From: an uncultured Pseudomonadota bacterium
GTDB lineage: Bacteria; Pseudomonadota; Alphaproteobacteria; Rs-D84
DNA length: 64,000 nucleotides
Assembly: GCA_949290785.1 (NCBI GenBank)
Contig: CASETE010000023.1
Coordinates: 22,365 to 86,364, forward strand
Reading direction: 5' to 3'
A model generated the notes under the pieces. It worked only from the letters and a program-made list of their open reading frames with translations. It was not told where the DNA came from and ran no database searches. The position numbers and the translations under genes were made by a program. Below, one piece after another: positions 1 to 8,532 of the stretch. The first letter of the stretch is position 1. The number at the start of each line of letters is the position of its first letter.

Positions 1-1
1 T

Positions 2-652
2 TTGGTAAGCGAAGGTATAGATGAAAACAAAATAACGGTAACCGGTAATACTGTTATTGACGCCTTGTCTTGTTTATCTGCCAACACAATTGATACTGCC
101 CGCAAAAATTTATCCGAAATCGGAATAAAACTTGATGACAAACTGGTATTAATAACGGCACACAGACGCGAAAATCACGGCACAAGACTGGACAACATTA
201 TTTCCGCGATTATAGAGTTAACATATAAATTTCCTGACCATCAATTTGTGCTTCCCGTACATCCAAACCCAAACGTACACGACAAAGTACATAACGCACT
301 GGGTAATATACCAAACGTTGTTTTAACGCAACCACTGGATTACCCGGAACTGGTTTGCATAATGAAAAACGCTAAACTGGTTTTAACTGATTCAGGCGGT
401 ATACAAGAAGAAGCACCGACATTCGGTACGCCCGTATTAGTTATGCGTTACGAAACAGAAAGAACAGAAGGAGTTTCAGCAGGCTTTGCCAAATTGGTCG
501 GCGCGGATAAAGACAAAATCATTTCAGAATCTTCACGCATTTTATCGGTCCCGAAATCAGATACCAGACTAGACGGCAGCAAAAACCCATACGGTGACGG
601 AAAGGCTGCGCAGAAAATTACCCCTATAATCAAGAGGTTCTTTAATGCATAA
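2..652 (+). CDS. wecB: UDP-N-acetylglucosamine 2-epimerase, C-terminal part (cut by window edge)
   Basis: This is the last 216 or so residues of a non-hydrolysing UDP-GlcNAc 2-epimerase, which interconverts UDP-GlcNAc and UDP-ManNAc in the cytoplasm for surface polysaccharide synthesis. Two family signatures are visible: AHRREN at about residue 53 of the visible part, and TDSGGIQEE followed by P-T-F-G-T-P-V-L-V near the C-terminal active site. The family is usually about 370 residues, so the true start lies upstream of the window; the leading TTG is only the first in-frame codon. The stop overlaps the next gene by 8 bases, as in a translationally coupled operon with the glycosyltransferases that follow. 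UDP-ManNAc is therefore a likely building block of their product (inference). Confidence 0.93.
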   Translation: MVSEGIDENKITVTGNTVIDALSCLSANTIDTARKNLSEIGIKLDDKLVLITAHRRENHGTRLDNIISAIIELTYKFPDHQFVLPVHPNPNVHDKVHNALGNIPNVVLTQPLDYPELVCIMKNAKLVLTDSGGIQEEAPTFGTPVLVMRYETERTEGVSAGFAKLVGADKDKIISESSRILSVPKSDTRLDGSKNPYGDGKAAQKITPIIKRFFNA

Positions 653-1445
653 AAATCGCTTAATAGCAATAACAATAATAAAAAACGAAGAAAATAATTA
701 CCTTCGCGATTGGTTAAAAAATATAGGAAAAATTACAGACTACCATATTTTCTTGGATGATGCCTCTACGGATAATACGCCACAGATTATTACAGAGCAC
801 CTTAAAAAACATCCTGGCGAGTTACATAGACGTCGTACTTCTTTGTTTCGCACAAACGAACCGGCATTGCGTAGCGAACTTTGGGAGTATACACGCAACG
901 TCGCACAACCGGGCGACTGGATTTTAATCGTTGATGCAGACGAATTTTATGACGAACATCTTACAAGAATCAAACGTAAATTATTATCTAATAAATGGCC
1001 CGATGCGCAGGTAATAAAAGTATCTTGTCTGGATATGTGGAACGAAAACGGATACAGAACAGATGGTTTTTGGTCGCCAAAACAATCCGACGTCAGAATT
1101 ATCAGGTATATTGACACACCTTTTAATCCAAAAGGCAGTGCTTTACATATGCCACCATACCCATCTTCAACAGACATAACCAAGAACATAGATATAAATA
1201 TTCCTAAAATACACTTGGCTTATCTACGCGATAATGATAAACAACGCAGATATCAATTTTATACGAAAAACGTATCCCAAGAACAAGACAATGTTTCTTA
1301 TAAACATGCGTTATCAATTCTTGATACAAACGTAAAAATCACAGAAATATTTAATTTCTGGAAGGTTCTTAATGCTTGGGTTAACGGTGATAAATTGTAT
1401 TTACAAATATATAAAACAATTCAAAAACACAAAGGAAATAACTGA
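645..1445 (+). CDS. Glycosyltransferase family 2-like protein
   Basis: This is a 266-residue putative glycosyltransferase of the GT-A fold, of the type that starts with an I-x-K-N-E-E motif. Visible signatures are K-N-E-E-N near residue 14, LDDASTDNT near 37-45, and a D-A-D metal/sugar-nucleotide motif near residue 97. No membrane segment is obvious, so it is probably cytoplasmic or peripheral. The ATG lies inside the end of wecB, with GAGGTT upstream as ribosome binding site. The stop overlaps the next start by one base, placing it in the polysaccharide operon. The donor and acceptor sugars cannot be read from sequence. Confidence 0.82.
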   Translation: MHKNRLIAITIIKNEENNYLRDWLKNIGKITDYHIFLDDASTDNTPQIITEHLKKHPGELHRRRTSLFRTNEPALRSELWEYTRNVAQPGDWILIVDADEFYDEHLTRIKRKLLSNKWPDAQVIKVSCLDMWNENGYRTDGFWSPKQSDVRIIRYIDTPFNPKGSALHMPPYPSSTDITKNIDINIPKIHLAYLRDNDKQRRYQFYTKNVSQEQDNVSYKHALSILDTNVKITEIFNFWKVLNAWVNGDKLYLQIYKTIQKHKGNN

Positions 1446-2656
1446 TGATAAAAATTTTTAAAAAATTTTTCCGTATCATTCGTGACGTCGTGACCGTCCG
1501 ACCACTACGTAAATATATAGAACGCAAAATAAAAGAACCTAAAATAAAAGCGTTGGTAAATTTAGTACAATCAAAATACGATGAAAATGCGGTGTTGATA
1601 TTTCAATACCAAATGTATGACATATATGGTGACAAGTGCTATAACGGTGGCGCCGAAAGATATGTGACAGATTTAGCGGATATTTTAATATCTTGTGGAT
1701 ATACACCTATTTTAATTCAAATGGGTAACAGCGATTCCGGCTTGTGGGAAAGGCAAGTTGGTAACCTGCGCATTTTTGGTCTGCCTGTTAAAAACTATAC
1801 CGAAACAATAGGATTTTTTTATAAATACAAGTTTGTAATTTATTCTGGTGCGATGTATTGGGGCTGCAAATTACACCCTAATATTTTAATATCTCATGGC
1901 GTTACTTGGGATACACACCATTGGGACGTCAAACCACATGAAATATTTAATATTTTTTCTGATGTAGATAAATTCGTATCTGTTGATACTAATACGATAT
2001 CTTGGCTACGAACAACCTTTTCAAAGACAATGAAAGATTTTGATGCGCATTATGTTCCAAATTACGTAGATACTAAACTTTATACCCCCAGCAAAAAAAC
2101 TAATAAAGACGATAAAATACATATAACTTTCCCAAGACGCGCATCACCAGAAAGAGGTTATTGGCTGATGTCAGCAGCCTTGCCGCCTATAATGGAAAAA
2201 TACCCGAACGTTGAATTTCGCTTTGTCGGCTTTGCACATGGCGACGCCATTAACAAAGACATGCAACGATTAATTGAAAGGTTCCCCGGCCGCGTAACAC
2301 ATTGCGCCGTATTACCTGATGAAATGCCTAAAATATATCAGGAAACAGATATATCATTAGTTCCTACATTATATGCCGAAGGAACTTCTCTATCATGTCT
2401 GGAAGCTCAAAGCGCAGGAAACATCGTTATCGCTACAAACATAGGCGGATTACCCGACTTAATCATAGATGGTTTTAATGGGTTATTAATTAACCCAAAT
2501 GGTAAAGAGTTAATGCAGGCATTAGATAAAGTACTAGCAGATAAACAACTGCAAGAAAAATTATCAAAAAACGCGATTGCCGTCGCCCAAGCTTTTGATA
2601 AGAAAATATGGGTAAGCCGTTGGACTAAAATCATAACAAGCATGACAAAGGAATGA
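1445..2656 (+). CDS. Glycosyltransferase family 4 (GT-B fold)
   Basis: This 403-residue protein looks like a GT4-type retaining glycosyltransferase. The N-terminal half contains N-G-G-A-E-R near residue 67, typical of an acceptor-domain loop. The C-terminal half carries the E-G-T-S-L-S-C-L-E-A signature near residue 312, followed by A-T-N-I-G-G-L-P-D, which binds the nucleotide-sugar donor in this family. The basic N-terminus (many Lys/Arg in the first 35 residues) may help it lie on the inner membrane. It overlaps the preceding gene by one base and ends 4 bases before the next, so it belongs to the same transcript. The linkage formed is unknown. Confidence 0.87.
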   Translation: MIKIFKKFFRIIRDVVTVRPLRKYIERKIKEPKIKALVNLVQSKYDENAVLIFQYQMYDIYGDKCYNGGAERYVTDLADILISCGYTPILIQMGNSDSGLWERQVGNLRIFGLPVKNYTETIGFFYKYKFVIYSGAMYWGCKLHPNILISHGVTWDTHHWDVKPHEIFNIFSDVDKFVSVDTNTISWLRTTFSKTMKDFDAHYVPNYVDTKLYTPSKKTNKDDKIHITFPRRASPERGYWLMSAALPPIMEKYPNVEFRFVGFAHGDAINKDMQRLIERFPGRVTHCAVLPDEMPKIYQETDISLVPTLYAEGTSLSCLEAQSAGNIVIATNIGGLPDLIIDGFNGLLINPNGKELMQALDKVLADKQLQEKLSKNAIAVAQAFDKKIWVSRWTKIITSMTKE

Positions 2657-2660
2657 TAAC

Positions 2661-3344
2661 ATGTCAAAAAAGATTGAACAAAAAATGTGGCAACTTATCA
2701 TCAAATGGAACAAGCCCGGAAATATAAAAGAAGATAAACAATTACTGAAAGTAATTACACAACACATGAAAAATAAAACATCTGGCAAACTGCTGGATGC
2801 CGGTTGCGGTCTGGGCAACAATCTGAACCTGATAAAAAATGCCAACTTAGAACAACTGGAATTATTCGGCATAGACGTAAATCCAGACTTAGTAGAAAAC
2901 GCAACGAGGAACGGTTATCATGCAAAAATATCAGATTTAAGACACATACAATACCCAGATGAAACTTTTGACATTGTTATCGCAAGCCATGTCATAGAAC
3001 ACTTTGGATATCCAGACATAACGAATGTCTTACACGAATTATTCCGCGTTACAAAACCGGGCGGTATCGTCATCATAAAGTCTTTATTATTTTGCAAGAC
3101 TTTTTATAATGACATAGACCATGTACGACCTTACTATCCGGAAACGCTTGGCAATTATTTTTGCGCCGCCCAGCAACAACAAGTCGGCAACATAAAAGCC
3201 TATGAAATATATCGCTGGTATCAAACTTATCCACCGTTTTTCTCAACGTTTCGTTTTTCAGACATGTTAAAGATGTATATCTGGAAATACACCAGATTAT
3301 ATCCGTCTGATAGATGTAATTATGGCGTTGTCTATAAAAAATAA
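2661..3344 (+). CDS. SAM-dependent methyltransferase, class I
   Basis: This 227-residue protein has the Rossmann methyltransferase motifs: L-L-D-A-G-C-G-L-G-N near residues 42-52 (motif I, SAM binding), G-I-D-V-N-P about 25 residues later, and A-S-H-V-I-E-H-F (post-motif II) followed by R-V-T-K-P-G-G. It probably methylates a sugar, lipid-linked intermediate or polymer end in the surface-glycan pathway, judging only by position inside the glycosyltransferase operon. It sits 4 bases after the GT4 gene, and its 3' end is close to the start of a second methyltransferase. Two adjacent methyltransferases suggest two methylated positions in the glycan (inference). Confidence 0.83.
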   Translation: MSKKIEQKMWQLIIKWNKPGNIKEDKQLLKVITQHMKNKTSGKLLDAGCGLGNNLNLIKNANLEQLELFGIDVNPDLVENATRNGYHAKISDLRHIQYPDETFDIVIASHVIEHFGYPDITNVLHELFRVTKPGGIVIIKSLLFCKTFYNDIDHVRPYYPETLGNYFCAAQQQQVGNIKAYEIYRWYQTYPPFFSTFRFSDMLKMYIWKYTRLYPSDRCNYGVVYKK

Positions 3345-3357
3345 AAGGTACATAATA

Positions 3358-4173
3358 ATGAAACTATTTCACAAAAAAGAACCGCAATCAAATAACATTG
3401 CAACATTATTACAACACATAAAAAAGCAACCTCGTCATATTTATAAAAAATTAAATGACGAAGCTTGGTCAAATGCTCACGACGAACAACAACAAATACT
3501 TATAAACCAAATAAAAAATAACGATTTTTTAAATGAGTGGACTCTAGAAATAGAAAAGATATCAAAACCTGGCGATAAAATCATAGAAATCGGATGTGCC
3601 TTGGGCGCCAGTTCTTTATACTTAGCTAAACGTAATCGCATTGTAACTGGCTTAGATTATTCAAAAAAAATGTGCAAAACATTTGCAAATATTGCAAACG
3701 ATTTAAATTTAAAAGTTAATACTGTATGTGCAGATATAACAAAAAAACTACCGTTACCAGATAATTTTTTCAACATCGTTTGGCACGCCGGTGTATTAGA
3801 ACATTTTTCAAATCAAGATGCACAATTTATAATTAACGAAAACGCTAGAATTTCTAACAATCTTGTTATATCAATGGTTCCAAACGCAGCATCCATAGCT
3901 TATCGTATAGGAAAAGAAATAGCAGAAAGAACTAATTCCTGGAATGCAGGTGAAGAAAACCCTAAATATACTCAAAAGGATCTGTTTATTTATGCTGGTT
4001 TAACAAATATAAAAGAATATACTATTGACTTACCTTTCGCTTTGGCCTTTTTACCAGCATCTGATTTAAAAAAATCCCTATCAGACATTTATATGAATCT
4101 GCCCACCCAAGATAATATTCATCAAGGATACTTATTGGTCACCATAGGAGAAAAACAATGCAAAAACCAATAA
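3358..4173 (+). CDS. SAM-dependent methyltransferase, class I
   Basis: This is a 271-residue second methyltransferase of the operon. Motif I is I-I-E-I-G-C-A-L-G-A-S, followed by G-L-D-Y-S-K-K-M and, later, H-A-G-V-L-E-H-F. The start chosen is the ATG at 3358 because AAAAGG lies about 10 bases upstream. A longer reading begins at 3322, inside the previous gene, with no ribosome site. The first 70 or so residues are Lys/Gln-rich and carry no recognised domain. The stop overlaps the next glycosyltransferase start by 16 bases. The substrate is unknown; the operon suggests a sugar or glycolipid. Base composition is noticeably AT-rich, like the following gene. Confidence 0.8.
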   Translation: MKLFHKKEPQSNNIATLLQHIKKQPRHIYKKLNDEAWSNAHDEQQQILINQIKNNDFLNEWTLEIEKISKPGDKIIEIGCALGASSLYLAKRNRIVTGLDYSKKMCKTFANIANDLNLKVNTVCADITKKLPLPDNFFNIVWHAGVLEHFSNQDAQFIINENARISNNLVISMVPNAASIAYRIGKEIAERTNSWNAGEENPKYTQKDLFIYAGLTNIKEYTIDLPFALAFLPASDLKKSLSDIYMNLPTQDNIHQGYLLVTIGEKQCKNQ

Positions 4174-5249
4174 TTTCAATAATAGTGGCAAATTATAATA
4201 ACGATAAATATTTACATGATGCATTAAATTCTATTTTATACCAAACATTTACTAATTGGGAATGTATAATAGTAGATGATGGTTCTACTGATAATTCAAG
4301 AAATATCATAAACTCTTTTATAAAAAAAGATCCACGCTTTATCAAAATATTTAAACAAAACGGCGGTGTATCAACAGCTAGAAACATCGGCATAAAAAAA
4401 ACTTCCGGTGAATATATAATGTTTTTAGATAGCGACGATTGCCTTGTGCAAAACGCCATGGAAGTTTTATATACTGTAGCCAAAATGACTGATGCCGACA
4501 GAATAGGCGGACGTTTAATACCCGTATCAGCGCAATTTCATTACACCCCTTTACTTAATACATTTACCTCGCCACAAGAATTAACAACGTTTCACTTATA
4601 TACAAACCCTATACCAGATTTTTTAAATAATTATTTATATAATCCTGATTATCCATGGGTAACTGTGTGGAGACAGATGTATAGAAAAAAAGCTATTAAT
4701 GGAATTTCTTTCCCTGTAGATACAATAAACGCCTTTGAAGACGGCATATTTATGACGGATGTTATAAGCAATATAAAAAACTTCGTAGAAATTGATAATA
4801 CAATTGTATATTTTAGAATATCTCCGAACAGTTTATGCCGCAGCGGAGAAAAGACTAATAAGTTGATTATGTTATCTGGCAAAAACGCTTTAACACATGC
4901 TGTTACATCATTGCAGAATAGCAATGAATATTCTTACCCTTTATATTTAAAAGCACATAAATTTATTATAAAGTATATTATAGATATGGGTGTTATAGAT
5001 ATTCTAAAACAAAATAAAACATCTTTATACGATATATCTTCAAACATAATGAATGAATTATATGATTCTAAATTAATGCCTAAAATTTATATAAAAAAAA
5101 GCAACCGCATAGTAATATGGTGTGTAAAACGCAAATATTTTAAACTTGCTAGATACATTTTAATACATGATATCAAATATTCTATATTAAATATAATCAC
5201 CTTTGGGCTTATACAACCTATAAGAAAGAAAAGAAAACGCAAACTTTAG
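4158..5249 (+). CDS. Glycosyltransferase family 2
   Basis: This 363-residue GT-A fold enzyme has a clear GT2 domain in its first 120 residues: I-S-I-I-V-A-N-Y-N-N at the start, I-I-V-D-D-G-S-T-D-N-S near residue 36, and the metal-binding F-L-D-S-D-D near residue 94. A later F-E-D-G-I-F fits the catalytic-base region. The C-terminal ~100 residues are very rich in Ile, Lys, Tyr and Asn, end in a Lys/Arg cluster, and may contact the membrane. AGGAG lies 7 bases before the ATG, which is inside the previous gene. It is the last gene of the polysaccharide operon and is followed by a strong hairpin. Its high AT content compared with the housekeeping genes suggests acquisition by transfer, as is common in glycan loci. 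Confidence 0.88.
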   Translation: MQKPIISIIVANYNNDKYLHDALNSILYQTFTNWECIIVDDGSTDNSRNIINSFIKKDPRFIKIFKQNGGVSTARNIGIKKTSGEYIMFLDSDDCLVQNAMEVLYTVAKMTDADRIGGRLIPVSAQFHYTPLLNTFTSPQELTTFHLYTNPIPDFLNNYLYNPDYPWVTVWRQMYRKKAINGISFPVDTINAFEDGIFMTDVISNIKNFVEIDNTIVYFRISPNSLCRSGEKTNKLIMLSGKNALTHAVTSLQNSNEYSYPLYLKAHKFIIKYIIDMGVIDILKQNKTSLYDISSNIMNELYDSKLMPKIYIKKSNRIVIWCVKRKYFKLARYILIHDIKYSILNIITFGLIQPIRKKRKRKL

Positions 5250-5253
5250 CCCG

Positions 5254-5285
5254 CATACCAGTGCAACATGTGCACTGGTATGTTT
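5254..5285 (+). terminator. Hairpin terminator after the polysaccharide operon
   Basis: A perfect 12-bp stem (CATACCAGTGCA / TGCACTGGTATG) around a 5-base loop directly follows the last glycosyltransferase. The T-tract after it is short (TTTAT), so it is a weaker intrinsic terminator on the plus strand. It also separates this operon from the convergent gene ending at 5294. Confidence 0.7.
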
Positions 5286-5293
5286 ATCACATA

Positions 5294-5749
5294 TTAAAAA
5301 CCGCATGCGAACCACATTCTGGACGCATCATCTACGGCGCCACCATTCCAACGAACTTGTATGCTGACGCCTGTTTCTATCTTGTTTGCGTAACTTACGG
5401 ATATCGTTCCAATACCACCGTCAATCATTACTGGCAACGCCATAACAGTATATTCAGTATTAATAAACGAAATCGGAAAAACAATATTAGCACTAACAGA
5501 AGTCCCCCCCTGTTCCAACCAACCCGACTTATATTTACGATACCAAGACAAACCGTCTTCTGACACAAAAGTATCTGCAATTGTGTCACCTACTAAATCC
5601 TGACGCGCCAAGGCAAAACCGCCGGGGTTAATACCGTCATGAACCCGCAACGTATTGTTTGTTGTATCTACGGTTATTTCGCCTTCGGCGCCGACAAAAG
5701 TATTATGCTCAACGGCACTTCCGCGCCTGAACTGAACTTGACGAGACAT
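5294..5749 (-). CDS. Orphan phage tail-fibre-like protein
   Basis: This is a 151-residue protein with two parts. Residues 1-50 begin with Q-F-R-R-G and contain the G-A-E-G-E-I-T-V-D-T-T-N-N-T-L-R-V-H-D-G pattern found at the N-terminus of phage tail fibres and major tropism determinants (Mtd-N type). The C-terminal ~90 residues contain W-Y-R-K-Y-x-S-G-W-L-E-Q-G-G and a beta-rich stretch ending in W-F-A-C-G-F, resembling the tip domain of gp53-like tail fibres. No other phage gene lies nearby. It has no signal peptide, and a terminator separates it from mltB upstream, so it is probably its own transcription unit. It may be a phage remnant, part of a tail-derived device encoded elsewhere, or a domesticated binding protein. 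Confidence 0.72.
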   Translation of the reverse strand: MSRQVQFRRGSAVEHNTFVGAEGEITVDTTNNTLRVHDGINPGGFALARQDLVGDTIADTFVSEDGLSWYRKYKSGWLEQGGTSVSANIVFPISFINTEYTVMALPVMIDGGIGTISVSYANKIETGVSIQVRWNGGAVDDASRMWFACGF

Positions 5750-5783
5750 ATTTTAATCCTTTTAGTTTGAAGTTTTTGGACAT

Positions 5784-5810
5784 AAAAAAATCGCCCAACA
5801 TCGGCGATTT
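5784..5810 (-). terminator. Intrinsic terminator after mltB
   Basis: On the minus strand an 8-bp stem (AAATCGCC / GGCGATTT) is followed by a run of seven T. It lies 40 bases after the mltB stop and before the tail-fibre-like gene. Confidence 0.85.
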
Positions 5811-5850
5811 AGTGGATATGATTATACCAAAAAATAGGACAAAAAGCAAA

Positions 5851-6930
5851 TTATTTCAATTCGTCCGCCAAAGTTGCAATCGCTATCGCGTACCAATTGG
5901 AATTATTCCAACGCTTTATCCTGTAAAAATTGGGATATGTTAAATATGCAACAACAACTGGTTGCGGTGCAACATCTGTATCAATCGCATTTGGGTCTAT
6001 GACATTTGATTTACTGTGTGCGATCGCCGTGGCCTTGGCATCGTTAATCATATTTATATCCGCCACCAAACCAGCCGTCATATCCATAACAGGCAAAGGA
6101 CTGCCGTCGGGGTTCGTAACGCCCATATACGCCCATTCAGACAAATTCTTTTTCGTTTTACCGTCTAATAAAGACACATCAAAATTAATCGGTATGACAA
6201 CCTTGCGAACTATTTTTTCGTTCTCGTTCCAGCCCAGGCGATTTAAATAGTTGCCAGCACTAAACATCGCGTCACCAACGCTATGAATAATGTCTATTTT
6301 GCCATCCCCATTACCGTCTGCGCCGTATTGCATTAATGTCGTCGGAATAAATTGAAAGTGCCCCATCGCCCCTGCCCAACTACCTTGAACATCATTTATG
6401 TCCAAGTCATTATCATCAGCTATTTTCATCAGTGCCAATAACTGCTTTTCAAAAAACTCTTGCCTGCGCCCCTCATACATCAAAGTCAAAAACGCATCCG
6501 TTAATTTATGACGTGCTTTATTAGCGCCATAATTGGATTCCAAACCCCAAAACGCCAATATCACATGTGGTTGAACGCCATATTTCTGCTCTACCCGCGA
6601 TAACATCGTAGGATAAGTTTGACGCATTTGTTTACCTTCGGTAATTCTGCGCTGATTAACTGTACGAGCCAAATAACCATCTAATGTCAATTTAAATTCT
6701 GCTTGATTCCTGTCACTTTTTACAATAGAAGGTATAAACGCCGGCGAACGAAATGTCGCATTTATCGTATCTTGCGAAATATTCTGACTGGCGGCCTTGC
6801 CTTTGATATCTTCAATTATCGCATACCATCTGTCTATATCAAACACGCCAGAGTCCGCCCACAAGTTAAGCGGGGCCACACAAAATAACGCAACGCCACA
6901 AAGGCGCGCAACAACACTTTTAACTGTCAT
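5851..6930 (-). CDS. mltB: Lytic murein transglycosylase, MltB family
   Basis: This 359-residue periplasmic enzyme cleaves the MurNAc-GlcNAc bond of peptidoglycan to give 1,6-anhydro ends. The first 25 residues form a signal peptide (A-L-F-C-V-A-P-L-N-L-W-A-D). The catalytic glutamate is in W-G-L-E-S-N-Y-G near residue 129, followed by the family motifs S-W-A-G-A-M-G-H-F-Q-F-I-P and D-G-N-G-D-G-K-I-D. There is no lipobox cysteine, so it is more likely soluble or weakly attached than a classical MltB lipoprotein. It starts 12 bases after the outer-membrane protein gene, with AGAAGG upstream of the ATG, so the two are probably cotranscribed. Confidence 0.93.
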   Translation of the reverse strand: MTVKSVVARLCGVALFCVAPLNLWADSGVFDIDRWYAIIEDIKGKAASQNISQDTINATFRSPAFIPSIVKSDRNQAEFKLTLDGYLARTVNQRRITEGKQMRQTYPTMLSRVEQKYGVQPHVILAFWGLESNYGANKARHKLTDAFLTLMYEGRRQEFFEKQLLALMKIADDNDLDINDVQGSWAGAMGHFQFIPTTLMQYGADGNGDGKIDIIHSVGDAMFSAGNYLNRLGWNENEKIVRKVVIPINFDVSLLDGKTKKNLSEWAYMGVTNPDGSPLPVMDMTAGLVADINMINDAKATAIAHSKSNVIDPNAIDTDVAPQPVVVAYLTYPNFYRIKRWNNSNWYAIAIATLADELK

Positions 6931-6942
6931 ATGAACACCTTC

Positions 6943-8424
6943 TTAGAAAGAATACTTTATTCCGATATGCAAACCAAACGATTGCCACGCAGCGTGTTTT
7001 AACTGCTCGCTGATATACTGCGTGCTGGCCGGCACAGTTTCTAAAATTGGGAAACCGTTATCGTCCAATATGTAAAAACCGTTTTCATCAACTAAATATT
7101 GACTATATTCCGCCAAATATAATTCCCCGCCGATTTTTCCGACATAGAAATAATCGGTATCTACTTTTATTGCCAATTGCATACGGTCTGATAATTTATA
7201 GTTATACTCCATTTCCGCGGTATAAGAGTATGCACCGTTATTACCTTCATCTATAAAACTGGGGTTTTGTTGCCAATCCGTTCTGTTTGGCCAGATACCT
7301 TCGGATGAATATTTCGGCAAACCAACCTGGAAATAAAAACGCAACTTGTCAACAAGGGTCATTTGTTTTTCTATCTCAAGCCCGATATAAAAACCGCTCC
7401 ACGTAGTATTATAAATATGCGTAGTACCGTCTACAAGTATAGGGCCATCACCGCCAATAATTACACATTCACCAGAATCTACCCCCCATGGTACATACCC
7501 CATATCTGGATTGTAATCGCCGGTTACCAACTCTGTCCCCAGGTCAATTATTGCACCACCTGCGGGGGCCTGAACCAGTTTTATATCTTCCGGTGACATA
7601 CACACCTGATACCAATCTTCTGGTGCCTCCATATTTATGGGCAAAGCATAATAATTACCGTTTACGTCACCGTAAACATAGTCGCCCATGTTCGTCATTA
7701 ATGGTAAAAAGATGCCAGGGTTAGGATACAAATGATCTGACATTTCCAAGTTATGATTGAAAATTTCATAACCAAACGACGGGGATAACTTCCATCCGCC
7801 AATGTCCCAAATATGATGTGCGCCGATTCCTAACTTCAAGTGATTTGTCTTGCCCGTCTGATCGCCAACAGAAATAGTGAAAATTCCATAAGAAGGGTCT
7901 GATTCATCATACGGCTTTAAGTCATAATCCATGGACAGTCCACCATGTGACATATACCCCATACTATATTCACCGTAAGCAAACATATCAAAATTACGCA
8001 AACTGAAATTGTGTTGCACGCCAACGCCAATTTCATTATAAACCATATCATCCCATTCTAAAACGGAATTTACGCCTGTTTCAAACTCAAAATCTGCGAA
8101 CCTTCTGGCATATTTAGCGTATACAGACGTTGCTGGTTCTTCGGCAACAGGCATCGCAATACCGTTCGTCGTCATCGTACCGCTAATTTGCGGGACCACC
8201 GGTCGCGGAACCTGATAAGAGTAAGAACGACTTTCAACAATTTGCTTCCCCCCCGATTGACCAACATATGTCGTGTACCCTTGTCGCTGATATTGATTGT
8301 ACGCCGAACGATTAACCGTTGTTGTTGAATTGTTCTGATAATAAGAAGGTACCCCTTCGTTAGACGCCAGCGCAACGAAAGGCATAAAAAACACACTTAA
8401 TAAAGAAACTACACTTACTCTCAT
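6943..8424 (-). CDS. Predicted outer-membrane beta-barrel protein
   Basis: This 493-residue protein has a signal peptide (residues 1-20, ending A-L-A-S) and then a Gln/Tyr/Ser-rich linker to about residue 100. A region of alternating aromatic and polar strands runs to the C-terminus, which ends in I-K-Y-S-F. The terminal Phe is the usual BAM recognition residue for outer-membrane barrels. Short acidic loops (for example D-E-N-G-F-Y-I-L-D-D-N-G-F) look like external or calcium-binding turns. No specific family is recognised; porin-like or autotransporter-type function cannot be told apart. TAGGA precedes the ATG, and a TATAAT box lies about 18 bases upstream. It is the first gene of a two-gene unit with mltB. 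Confidence 0.72.
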   Translation of the reverse strand: MRVSVVSLLSVFFMPFVALASNEGVPSYYQNNSTTTVNRSAYNQYQRQGYTTYVGQSGGKQIVESRSYSYQVPRPVVPQISGTMTTNGIAMPVAEEPATSVYAKYARRFADFEFETGVNSVLEWDDMVYNEIGVGVQHNFSLRNFDMFAYGEYSMGYMSHGGLSMDYDLKPYDESDPSYGIFTISVGDQTGKTNHLKLGIGAHHIWDIGGWKLSPSFGYEIFNHNLEMSDHLYPNPGIFLPLMTNMGDYVYGDVNGNYYALPINMEAPEDWYQVCMSPEDIKLVQAPAGGAIIDLGTELVTGDYNPDMGYVPWGVDSGECVIIGGDGPILVDGTTHIYNTTWSGFYIGLEIEKQMTLVDKLRFYFQVGLPKYSSEGIWPNRTDWQQNPSFIDEGNNGAYSYTAEMEYNYKLSDRMQLAIKVDTDYFYVGKIGGELYLAEYSQYLVDENGFYILDDNGFPILETVPASTQYISEQLKHAAWQSFGLHIGIKYSF

Positions 8425-8441
8425 TCCTACAATTATTGTGT

Positions 8442-8447
8442 ATTATA
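8442..8447 (-). promoter_or_regulatory. Likely -10 box for the OMP-mltB unit
   Basis: A TATAAT hexamer on the minus strand lies 18 bases upstream of the OMP start. A good -35 is not visible; the upstream sequence is a long T-tract. Confidence 0.5.
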
Positions 8448-8520
8448 TCATAAAAAAAAACTCATAAAAAGCATTTTTCTTATTCGTGCACTAAACACTG
8501 GATTTTGTGGACTTTTTAGA

Positions 8521-8526
8521 TAAAAT
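8521..8526 (+). promoter_or_regulatory. -10 box of hemW; transcript may be leaderless
   Basis: TAAAAT lies exactly 6 bases before the hemW ATG, so transcription starting at the usual distance would begin at the start codon. No Shine-Dalgarno sequence is visible. The -35 is weak (TGGATT 16 bases upstream). Confidence 0.5.
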
Positions 8527-8532
8527 ACGCAT

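Noticed and set aside
5294..5749. A prophage region
   Set aside because: Only one phage-like gene is present; no integrase, capsid, terminase or attachment-site repeats were seen.
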